From the NCBI RefSeq assembly GCF_000426645.1, contig NZ_AUFT01000023.1, forward strand, positions 1 to 64,000: 64,000 nt of DNA. Direction: 5' to 3'. The DNA comes from Nakamurella lactea DSM 19367 (lineage in GTDB: Bacteria; Actinomycetota; Actinomycetes; Mycobacteriales; Nakamurellaceae). How positions within the stretch are numbered: the first letter of the stretch is position 1; every line of letters starts with the position of its first letter. Below are positions 56,962 through 64,000 of this stretch, piece after piece. The translations under genes and the position numbers were made by a program. The notes below the pieces were generated by a model. That model was not told the origin of the DNA. It worked only from the letters and a program-made list of their open reading frames with translations, and made no database searches.

Positions 56962-58013
56962 GCCGGGATGGTACCGCCGGCGGCGGTAGCGATCCGGGCG
57001 TCCGCGGAGGCGAACAGGTCCAGCCCCAGCGTCCGTGACAGGTAGCGGGCGGCCAGCTGACCCCTGACGCTGTTCCCGGCGGCGTCCAGCGGCGGGGCGA
57101 AGGTGCCGAGCGCGCCCTTGCCGGGGGAGACCGTGACGATTCCGCCTCCGATGCCGCTCTTGCCCGGCAAACCGATGTCGTAGAGCCAGTCCCCGGACGT
57201 CTCGTACAGCCCGGCCGTCATCATCACGGTCAGCACGGCGCGGCAGGTCGGCAGGCCCAGCAGCCGCTCGCCGGTGGCCGGATTGACGCCGCCGTCGGCG
57301 AGCACCGCCCCCATCGCGGCGAGGTCGTTGGCGGTCACCGCCAGGCAGCTGACCCTGGTGTAGATGTCGACCGCCTCCGCCGGATCGGCCTGCAGTGCAT
57401 CGACGCTGCGCAGCAGTACCGCGATGGAGCGGTTACGAAAGTTGGACGACGACGCCGAGCGATAGGTGGCCTCGTCGACCTCGAGTCGACGGCCGGCGAA
57501 CCGGGACAGCCCGTCCAACAGCTGCTCCCAGCGATCCTCGGCGGACCCGGCCGGAAGGGCCCCGACGGTCGCGATGGCGCCCGCGTTCACCATCGGATTC
57601 GTCCGTCCGTCGGGACTGCGCTCGACGGCGGCCACCGAATTGAACGGCAGGCCGGTGGCGTTGGCGCCGATCTGCCGGCGCGCCTGGTCCACCCCGACGG
57701 CCTCACAGAGCAGGGCGAAGGTGAACGGCTTCGCGACGCTCATCAGTGGGAACAGCGTGCTGGCGTCGCCCACCGCGTAGTTGCTCCCGTCGGTGCCCAT
57801 CAGCGACAGCCCCCACAGCTCGGGAGAGGCCTGCTGCAGGGCGGGATACACCGAGGAGACCGCCCCGTCGGTGACCGGGCGGAAGCGCTGGTGCACGTCC
57901 CGGAGCAGGGCGCGGATCCGATCGGGCGTCGGTAGCGAACCGGTGGAGATGAACTGCGGCGCTGCGGGTCCGGCCGCTGTCGGGCCGCCATCGCCCGGAT
58001 CCATCTCGGTCAT
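56958..58013 (-). CDS. glsA: glutaminase
   Basis: 351 residues from the ATG at 58013 (GGGA nine bases upstream). It hydrolyses glutamine to glutamate and ammonia. The serine beta-lactamase-like fold has the SxxK motif FPLMSVAKPFTFALL, the substrate residues GLPFNSVAAVE and NPMVNAGAIATVG, and the C-terminal KSGIGGGIVTVSPGKGALG. It is co-translated with the DinB-like gene. Confidence 0.95.
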   Translation of the reverse strand: MTEMDPGDGGPTAAGPAAPQFISTGSLPTPDRIRALLRDVHQRFRPVTDGAVSSVYPALQQASPELWGLSLMGTDGSNYAVGDASTLFPLMSVAKPFTFALLCEAVGVDQARRQIGANATGLPFNSVAAVERSPDGRTNPMVNAGAIATVGALPAGSAEDRWEQLLDGLSRFAGRRLEVDEATYRSASSSNFRNRSIAVLLRSVDALQADPAEAVDIYTRVSCLAVTANDLAAMGAVLADGGVNPATGERLLGLPTCRAVLTVMMTAGLYETSGDWLYDIGLPGKSGIGGGIVTVSPGKGALGTFAPPLDAAGNSVRGQLAARYLSRTLGLDLFASADARIATAAGGTIPA

Positions 58014-58077
58014 CGGATCGCATCCCATCGGCCGGTGGTGTGGTGGAGCCGCTCCAGGAATCGAAGATGGGTTCGGC

Positions 58078-58095
58078 TGTCGGGCTGGCCCGACA
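58078..58095. promoter_or_regulatory. 18-base dyad between divergent genes (candidate operator)
   Basis: TGTCGGGC and GCCCGACA flank two bases, a perfect dyad, in the 174-base space between glsA (minus) and the Vps62-like gene (plus). It could be a regulator site for one or both. No regulator is encoded nearby, so the call is weak. Confidence 0.35.
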
Positions 58096-58187
58096 ACCTG
58101 CATTGTCGCGACCGGCCACCCGATGCGCAACCGGGCGCGGACTGCCCGTTCGACGGTGACACGATCCGACTGTGGCACGATCCGGTC

Positions 58188-60020
58188 ATGGACCTCGCCG
58201 AACTCGCCGGTCTGCCAACGGACGGCGATATCGAGGCGCTGGTCCGCCGCTACGAGCCGGTGATCCGTTACACCGAGGGCGAGCTGTTCTTCCCGACCGA
58301 CATCGGCGACTACGTCGAGCGGTCGGCGCTGTGGTTGCGCCGACCGGGCGGCGAGCGCGAAATGCTGGTCGACCACGGCGATCTCAGCATCGATGAGTTG
58401 TGCCGCCGGTCGCGGTCGGTGCCGGTCGGCACCGCACTGGAGCTGCGCTATGTCCCTGGGCCGCTGAGCCGGGCGGACCTACGCCGCTGGCGGCGCGACC
58501 CCGGCCGTCCGAGACTGCGTGGCTCGTCCCGGTTCGCCGCGGTCGGCCTGCTGGGCCGGATCATCGATTCGTTGTTCCGGCTGTCGCTGATCGTGCGGGG
58601 TTCGGTGCCCGGTGGGCTGACCGCTGCGATGCACGCGGCCTATCGCGATTCGCCGTCCGCCACCAAGTTTTCCTATTACGCGCACGTCAGTTCGGCGGGC
58701 GGGTACCTCGCCATCCAGTACTGGTTCTTCTATGCGATGAACGACTGGCGGTCCACCTTCGCCGGGGTCAACGATCACGAGGCGGACTGGGAACAGGTGA
58801 CGGTGTATCTGGCACCGGACGCCGGGACCGACAGTGCTGACGGCTGGAGCGCCGCCTGGATTGCCTTCTCCTCGCACGACGAGACCGGGGACGATCTGCG
58901 TCGCCGGCACGACGATCCGGACGTCAGCTGGGTCGGCCGCACCCATCCGGTGGTCAATGCCGGTGCCGGATCGCACTCCGGTGCCTACCTGGCGGGCGAG
59001 TACCTGGTGACGGTCGAGCCGCCCGCGCTCCGGCGGACCTTCGCGGCGGCCCAACGGATCCGGAGCACTCTGTTCCCCTGGACCGCCGGCCGCTCGAGGG
59101 CCGGTGTCGGTCTGCCCTACATCGACTACAAGCGCGGTGACGGGGCGGCGATCGGTCCGGGCACCGGACGTGACTGGTCGCCGGTGCTCATCGACGCGGA
59201 TACCCCGTGGGTGCGGGACTTCCGCGGGCTGTGGGGCTTGGACACCCAGGACCCGTTCGGTGGCGAACGGGCTCCGGCAGGGCCCCGCTACGAGCGCACC
59301 GGCAGTATCCGGCCGAGCTGGTCGGACCCGGTTGCCTGGGCCGGATTGGACAAGGTTCCGGCGACCGAGGCGGCCCGCCTGCAGGCGGTCGCCGCCCAAC
59401 TGGCCGCGGTGCGGGACCGAGAAGCGGCGCTGACGAACGACATCACCGCCGGCGAGGTTCTCTCGCAACAGCTCGCGGCCGCCGTCGCAGCACTGCCACC
59501 GAACGCGGACGCGGTCGCCGCCGGCGTCGGTGCCAGGGGCCGCCTGGCCGAGCACGACCGGCTGATGGCTGCCTTGCGGGCCGATCGGCGCGCGGCGGTG
59601 ATCGAGCGAGAGCACTTGCAGGAACGGCAATTGCACCCGCTACGGGCCGAACCGCACGACCACCTGCGGCACCGGCGGCTACCCGATGTGGCGCCGGCGC
59701 GACCGGTCGGCATGGCGCTGCGCTTCTGGACCGAGGCGTCCCTGGCCGTACTGCTGGCCATCCTCGGGCTGATGCTGATCGTTGGCCAGTCGAACGCCTG
59801 GATCGCATTGTTCGCGGCCACCCTGGCGGTCTGCGCGGTGGAAGCGTTGCTGCGCCGCCGGTTGGCGCTGTTCCTGCTCGGAGTTGCCGTGCTGGTGATC
59901 GTCGTCGGGACGACCGTGCTGCTGGTTCGGAATCTGCGGGCCGGGCTCGGTGTGCTGGCCCTGATCGCCGCCGCCATGGTGATGGTGACGAACCTGCGGT
60001 CGTACCTGGCCCGGCGCTAG
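58188..60020 (+). CDS. Vps62/DUF946-like protein with a C-terminal membrane domain
   Basis: 610 residues from the ATG at 58188. Residues about 60-340 carry the Vps62-like features: YLAIQYWFFYAMNDW, NDHEADWEQVTVYL, AFSSHDETGDD and NAGAGSHSGAYLAGEY, with His and Asp that probably bind metal. A coiled-coil stretch (about 415-510, LQAVAAQLAAVRDREAAL) leads to four membrane helices (about 510-610). The molecular role is unknown; eukaryotic Vps62 affects vacuolar sorting. The next gene, convergent, is also a coiled-coil/membrane protein. Confidence 0.8.
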   Translation: MDLAELAGLPTDGDIEALVRRYEPVIRYTEGELFFPTDIGDYVERSALWLRRPGGEREMLVDHGDLSIDELCRRSRSVPVGTALELRYVPGPLSRADLRRWRRDPGRPRLRGSSRFAAVGLLGRIIDSLFRLSLIVRGSVPGGLTAAMHAAYRDSPSATKFSYYAHVSSAGGYLAIQYWFFYAMNDWRSTFAGVNDHEADWEQVTVYLAPDAGTDSADGWSAAWIAFSSHDETGDDLRRRHDDPDVSWVGRTHPVVNAGAGSHSGAYLAGEYLVTVEPPALRRTFAAAQRIRSTLFPWTAGRSRAGVGLPYIDYKRGDGAAIGPGTGRDWSPVLIDADTPWVRDFRGLWGLDTQDPFGGERAPAGPRYERTGSIRPSWSDPVAWAGLDKVPATEAARLQAVAAQLAAVRDREAALTNDITAGEVLSQQLAAAVAALPPNADAVAAGVGARGRLAEHDRLMAALRADRRAAVIEREHLQERQLHPLRAEPHDHLRHRRLPDVAPARPVGMALRFWTEASLAVLLAILGLMLIVGQSNAWIALFAATLAVCAVEALLRRRLALFLLGVAVLVIVVGTTVLLVRNLRAGLGVLALIAAAMVMVTNLRSYLARR

Positions 60021-60029
60021 TGCCGAGGA

Positions 60030-61220
60030 TCAGTCTCCCGCGTCGGCGCTCGCGGATTCGGCAGACTTGCGGTAGGAGACCATCTCCCGCTGCAGTCCGC
60101 GTCGGTACCGAGGTTGCTCGACCAGGGTGAGCGACAGGACCGTGAGCAGAACGTAGACCCCGATCGCGCTGCAGACGATCAGAAGCACGGGGATCCAGAC
60201 GCCACCGAGTCGTTCCAGCAGGGTCTGCTTCGCCCACACCCGCCAGTAGAGCATCAGATTGACCAGATAGCTCAGCCCGTACGACACCACGAACGAGAAC
60301 AGGAATGGCCTGAGCGTGCCGTCATTGCGCCTGGCGGACAACGGTTCGGCCCGCAGCGGCGAGATCACCGACAGCACGTTCCCGACGCCGAACCAGAGGA
60401 ACAACATCGTCAGAAGGAGTGCGCTGCCCTTGATCAGGTCGGTGACATCCCGCGACTCCCAGAACACGATCAGGTTCATGATCGTCCCGAGGGCACCGAC
60501 GATCACTCCGAGGGCCGCATTCTTCGTCACCATCACGTACCAGAGTGGGCGGCCGTCCTCGAGCAACCCGCGCACCCTTGCCGCATCGACACTCAAGGCA
60601 TTGGTGCAGATGGCGCTACCGGCGATTCCGGAGAATGCGTACAAGGCAAGGAACGAACGCTCGTGCCGATCCGGGTCCCACAGGAAGATGGCGAAGAAGA
60701 CCAGATAGCCAAGGCCGAAACCGAGACTGATCGCCAGGCGGAAGGCGATGTCCCGCGGGCGACTCCTGACGATGTGGGCGAGTTCGGCGGCGGCGCCACC
60801 GACCAGCGACGAGTAGTGTCTCGTCACCGGGTGGGCCTTCAGCTTCTGGACGGTGCGGCCCGGCCCGGTGCCCGGGGCGGCCGCGGCGCCGGCGTCAGCC
60901 GCGGTATCGGCTGCGGTGTCGGGGCCGGACCCGGCACCCTCGACCGGCACCGCGACGATGGCCCGCAGCGCGGCGATCTCGGCCTGGTACACGGCGATCC
61001 GGGCTTCGGTAGCGGCAGCGATCGCCGCGGCCTTCGCCGGCGACGGGTTGACCGGCACCAGTGGACGTTCGGCGAGTTCCTTCTCGTCCGCCAGCCGGGA
61101 ACTGAGCTCCTGGATCGTCCGCTGCACCTGCTGTGGATCGCGCCAGCCCGCGGCCCGCACTCCGGTTGCCGCCCTGGTGGCGATCGTGGCCAGCTCGGCC
61201 AGGTCCTCGACCGGGGTCAT
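60030..61220 (-). CDS. membrane protein with an N-terminal helical region, unknown function
   Basis: 396 residues. About 120 cytoplasmic residues are Ala/Glu-rich helices (AELATIATRAATGVRAAGW), an acidic/Ala-rich linker follows, then six membrane helices (about 165-375), including DIAFRLAISLGFGLGYLVFF and LIKGSALLLTMLFLWFGVGN, and a short basic tail. The last helices, IPVLLIVCSAIGVYVLLTV, recall ABC-2 permease arrangements, but no ATPase is beside it. Convergent with the Vps62-like gene, ten bases apart. Confidence 0.75.
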   Translation of the reverse strand: MTPVEDLAELATIATRAATGVRAAGWRDPQQVQRTIQELSSRLADEKELAERPLVPVNPSPAKAAAIAAATEARIAVYQAEIAALRAIVAVPVEGAGSGPDTAADTAADAGAAAAPGTGPGRTVQKLKAHPVTRHYSSLVGGAAAELAHIVRSRPRDIAFRLAISLGFGLGYLVFFAIFLWDPDRHERSFLALYAFSGIAGSAICTNALSVDAARVRGLLEDGRPLWYVMVTKNAALGVIVGALGTIMNLIVFWESRDVTDLIKGSALLLTMLFLWFGVGNVLSVISPLRAEPLSARRNDGTLRPFLFSFVVSYGLSYLVNLMLYWRVWAKQTLLERLGGVWIPVLLIVCSAIGVYVLLTVLSLTLVEQPRYRRGLQREMVSYRKSAESASADAGD

Positions 61221-61229
61221 CGGGGGCCG

Positions 61230-62741
61230 TCACCGAGCAAAGTTCATCGCCAGGTCGGCCAGCAGCCGGGTGCCGTAACCGGTGGCGCCCTTGCGGCGCC
61301 AGAAGTCTTCCGTGTCCGACTGCATGGTGCCGGCGATGTCGATGTGCGCCCACGGAACTCCGTCGACGAACTCCGACAGGAACAAGGCGGCGGTGGTGGC
61401 GCCGGCGTTGGCGCCGCCGAGATTGCCGATATCGGCGATGTCGGAATCCAGCCAGCTGCGGTACCTGTGCTCCAGCGGGAACTGGCACGCCTGTTCGTCG
61501 GTGTTCGCGGCGGACGCGAGCACCCGGTCGACCAACGGCTGATTGTTACCGAGCACCACGGCGCACAGGTGCCCCAACGCGCGCATCGCGGCGCCGGTGA
61601 GGGTGGCGATATCCACGATGGCGTCTGGCTTCTCCTCCGCAGCCAGGACCAGCGCGTCCATCATCACCAGACGACCCTCGGCGTCGGTGTTCTTCACCTC
61701 GACGGTGGTGCCGTTCCGGGCGACCAGCACGTCGCCGAGCTTGGTCGCGGAACCCGACGGCATGTTGTCGGTACACATCAGCCAGGCGGAGACCGCAGTG
61801 GTGCAGCCGAGATCGCGCAGTGCCGTCATCGCGCCGAACACGGCGGCCGATCCCGCCATGTCCATCTTCATCGCCAGATGCATCGGATCGGAAGGCTTGA
61901 GCGAGATACCGCCCGAGTCGTACATGATCCCCTTGCCGACCAGGGCGAGATGACCGGTCGGATTCTCCGGCCGGTATCGGATGACGATCATCCGGGGTTC
62001 GTCGACGCTGCCGGCGTTCACCCCGAGGATTCCGCCCGCCCGTAACTCGATCAGCGCGGCCTTGTCGAACACCTCGACCTGCAGACCGAAGTCGGCGGCC
62101 GATTCCATGGTCGTTTCGGCGTATTCGACGGCGGTCAGGTGTCCCGGCGGGGTGTTCGCCAGGTCCCTGGCCAGATTCTCGGCGGCCGCCAGGGTGATCC
62201 CGGCAGTGGCGCCGGACTGGGTGTCCGCGATCCGGTCGCCGTCCGCCTCGATGATCTGCAGCAGCTCGACCGGGACCGTGGTCGGCTTGGTCTTCAGGAC
62301 GTCATAGGAGTACCTGGCCAACAGCACGCCCTCGGTGATCGCCCGCCCGGCATCCGATGCAGGCACCGCGAAGGCGGTGCCGATGTCGAGGCCGATCCGG
62401 CCGAAATGCGCTGCGGCACGGGCGAAGGTGGCGGCTGCGTCCCGTAGGGCCGCCGTGCCGCGGGCGTCGTCGTCACCGATGCCGACCGCCACCGCGAACG
62501 GGGCGGCACCGCTGGGAACGATCAGCGATTGTCCCGGCCTGCCGGTGAACCCGGCGCCCTCCAGGGCGGCCCTGTCGATCCCCAGCCCGGCCGGCACGTC
62601 GCCGTTCTGCGGCACGCCGTAGCCGATCGCGTCGAGGTCGTCGCCGGGTGCGGCGACCACCTGGACCGTCGCGGGCACGCCGGTTCGCGACGGCAGGCTG
62701 GTGAACGAATCGGGGATCAGCTTGTGCGGTGCATGACGCAC
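61230..62741 (-). CDS. pepA: leucyl aminopeptidase (M17)
   Basis: 503 residues from the GTG at 62741, with AAAGG seven bases upstream; a nearer ORF start (ATG 62768) lies upstream in the end of the permease gene and is less likely. The catalytic domain has GKGIMYDSGGISLKPSD, MDMAGSAAVFGAM and the signature NTDAEGRLVM that binds two metals and bicarbonate. It removes N-terminal residues from peptides, as in protein turnover. Confidence 0.95.
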   Translation of the reverse strand: MRHAPHKLIPDSFTSLPSRTGVPATVQVVAAPGDDLDAIGYGVPQNGDVPAGLGIDRAALEGAGFTGRPGQSLIVPSGAAPFAVAVGIGDDDARGTAALRDAAATFARAAAHFGRIGLDIGTAFAVPASDAGRAITEGVLLARYSYDVLKTKPTTVPVELLQIIEADGDRIADTQSGATAGITLAAAENLARDLANTPPGHLTAVEYAETTMESAADFGLQVEVFDKAALIELRAGGILGVNAGSVDEPRMIVIRYRPENPTGHLALVGKGIMYDSGGISLKPSDPMHLAMKMDMAGSAAVFGAMTALRDLGCTTAVSAWLMCTDNMPSGSATKLGDVLVARNGTTVEVKNTDAEGRLVMMDALVLAAEEKPDAIVDIATLTGAAMRALGHLCAVVLGNNQPLVDRVLASAANTDEQACQFPLEHRYRSWLDSDIADIGNLGGANAGATTAALFLSEFVDGVPWAHIDIAGTMQSDTEDFWRRKGATGYGTRLLADLAMNFAR

Positions 62742-62764
62742 GGTCGTACCTTTCGACGGGCGGA

Positions 62765-64000
62765 TCAAAACGGCCAGAAAATCGGTGTCACGAAGGTGGC
62801 GACCAGAAGGAAGAACACCAGCAGCGGCAGACCCAGTTTCCAGTAGTCACCGAACCGGTAGGCCCCCGGTCCCATCACCATCGCGTTCGATGCTGTCGCC
62901 ACCGGCGTCAGGAAGGCAGCAGCGCCGGCCACCGCGACCGCCATCAGCAGGGGGGTAGGGGAGATGTGCAACTCGTTCGCGACGGAGATGGCGATCGGGC
63001 CGACGATCAGCACGGTGGCCATGTTGCTGATCAGCTGTCCGAGAACGGCGACCACCAGGACGATGCCGAACAGCACGACGCGGGGTCCGGCGCCGCCGAT
63101 CAGATCCACCAGACCGGAGGCGATCTTGTCCGCCGCCCCGCTGACCTCGATCGCGGTGGACATCGGGATCATCCCGCCGACCAGCACCAGGGTGGTGATC
63201 GAGATGGACCGGTGGGCCTGCTGGACGGACAGGACGCGCAGCACGATCATGGCGCAGGCGGCGAGCAGCGCGGCGATCGCCGGTGACATCCCGAAGATCA
63301 GCAGCACCACCATGGCCAGCACGATGACCAGGGCCCGCTTCGCGCCGGGACCCATCGGCAGGGCCTGCCGACGGATCGTCTGCGGGGAATCGACCACCAC
63401 CACGTTCGGATCGACGGCCTTCTCGTCCAGCGCGTTCCAGGCGCCCTGCAGCAGCAGGACATCGCCGGCGGCCAGTTCGGTGCGGACCAGGTCCTCGCCG
63501 GCGCGCTGGATCCCGGCGACGACCAATTCGCCAGATTCGGTCACCATCCCGGGAAAAACGGTGTCGCCGATGAACGATGACCGGGGAGGGACGACGACCT
63601 CGATCACCCCGGTCTGCCGGTCCAGCATGGGATCCGGGCCGAGCGAGTACTGGTCCATCAAGACCTGCGCGTGGTTGCTCAGATCACGGGAAACGGAACC
63701 GGCGGAGCGCTCGGGCAGCAGCCTGCGGCCGACGAACACGCAGATCAGTACGGTGCCCACCAACAGCGGCACCCCGACGAGAGCGAACTCGAAGAACCGG
63801 AACGGCCGGCCGCCGGCGTCGACCGAGAGCTCGGACACCAGCACGTTCACCGGCGAGCCTGTCAGTGCCAGCAGCGATCCGGCGTGCGCGCCGAAGGCCA
63901 GCGGCATCATCAGCTGTGAGGGCGACAGCTTGGTTCGCAGCGCGAGCACCGCTGTCATCGGAATGAGGGCGGCCACCGCGCCGTTCACGCTGATCAGTGC
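62765..64000 (-). CDS. SLC13-type divalent anion:sodium permease, start cut off by the window
   Basis: At least 411 residues of the C-terminal part. Membrane helices flank one or more RCK_C/TrkA_C-like domains (EVVVPPRSSFIGDTVFPGMV and following), the hallmark of the SLC13/DASS and NhaD-like permeases. Later motifs: LVLVGGMIPMSTAIEVSG, LISNMATVLIVGPIAISVAN and FLTPVATASNAMVMGPGAYR, which form the second substrate/Na+ site. It reads through the right edge, where codons ALISVNGAVAALIP continue. The substrate (sulfate, dicarboxylate or other) is not known. Its stop lies 24 bases before the start of pepA. Confidence 0.88.
   Translation of the reverse strand, partial: ALISVNGAVAALIPMTAVLALRTKLSPSQLMMPLAFGAHAGSLLALTGSPVNVLVSELSVDAGGRPFRFFEFALVGVPLLVGTVLICVFVGRRLLPERSAGSVSRDLSNHAQVLMDQYSLGPDPMLDRQTGVIEVVVPPRSSFIGDTVFPGMVTESGELVVAGIQRAGEDLVRTELAAGDVLLLQGAWNALDEKAVDPNVVVVDSPQTIRRQALPMGPGAKRALVIVLAMVVLLIFGMSPAIAALLAACAMIVLRVLSVQQAHRSISITTLVLVGGMIPMSTAIEVSGAADKIASGLVDLIGGAGPRVVLFGIVLVVAVLGQLISNMATVLIVGPIAISVANELHISPTPLLMAVAVAGAAAFLTPVATASNAMVMGPGAYRFGDYWKLGLPLLVFFLLVATFVTPIFWPF

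Noticed and set aside
62742-62768. Start of pepA at the ATG at 62768
   Set aside because: It would overlap the permease stop by a few bases and lacks the good AAAGG spacing seen for the GTG at 62741; the added residues are not conserved-looking.

Overview
The window is high-GC (about 70 percent by eye) DNA from an actinobacterium. Several lineage markers support this: a 13E12/DUF222 gene with an actinobacterial SOS box, a mycothiol-type maleylpyruvate isomerase fold protein, a WXG100 protein, DUF5336, PerM/DUF6350 and DUF3017 membrane proteins, and the conserved order pcrA - sucC - sucD - DUF5336 - DUF6350 - purN - purH ... folD - DUF3017 ... icd. A Nakamurella-like or other frankineal relative is a guess from gene order and style, not something the sequence proves. 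I saw no rRNA, tRNA, CRISPR array, prophage or transposase.

Layout. 1-2.2 kb: end of a 13E12-family gene, a methyltransferase and a VOC protein. 2.2-5.6 kb: a ykkC-class RNA leader followed by guaA, then divergent fdhD and mobA-like molybdenum cofactor genes. 5.6-9.9 kb: a divergent PspC envelope-stress locus (PspC protein plus small membrane protein on one side, PspC-histidine kinase plus LuxR-type regulator on the other) with a large dyad between them. 9.9-13.7 kb: chorismate mutase, a membrane EEP-family protein, a 120-bp-period repeat, a yybP-ykoY (Mn2+) riboswitch and the cation exchanger it precedes, and a metallo-beta-lactamase-fold protein. 13.8-29.6 kb: the housekeeping backbone (pcrA, sucCD, purNH) with membrane proteins and a lone WXG100 protein.

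29.6-44.4 kb: an accessory block inserted in the usual purH-folD neighbourhood. It holds secreted GH89 and GH92 glycosidases with carbohydrate-binding modules, REP-like tandem repeats, a decayed VapC toxin remnant, a zinc metalloprotease and a set of lipoprotein/secreted proteins of unknown function. GH89 (alpha-N-acetylglucosaminidase) and GH92 (alpha-mannosidase) together suggest scavenging of glycoprotein or other complex glycans.

44.5-64 kb: folD-DUF3017, a 2-hydroxyacid dehydrogenase/enolase-superfamily sugar-acid operon, an AcnR-like operator in front of icd, xthA, a DsbA-like lipoprotein, a MerR regulator divergent from a membrane protein with a classic stretched-spacer promoter, an acyl-CoA dehydrogenase-like protein, a domain-swapped lipoate ligase, glutaminase, a Vps62-like membrane protein, leucyl aminopeptidase and a truncated SLC13-type permease.

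The most interesting signals are regulatory: the guaA leader with mutually exclusive helices, the Mn2+ riboswitch next to a tandem repeat, the dyad of the PspC locus, the AcnR-type box at icd and the MerR promoter.
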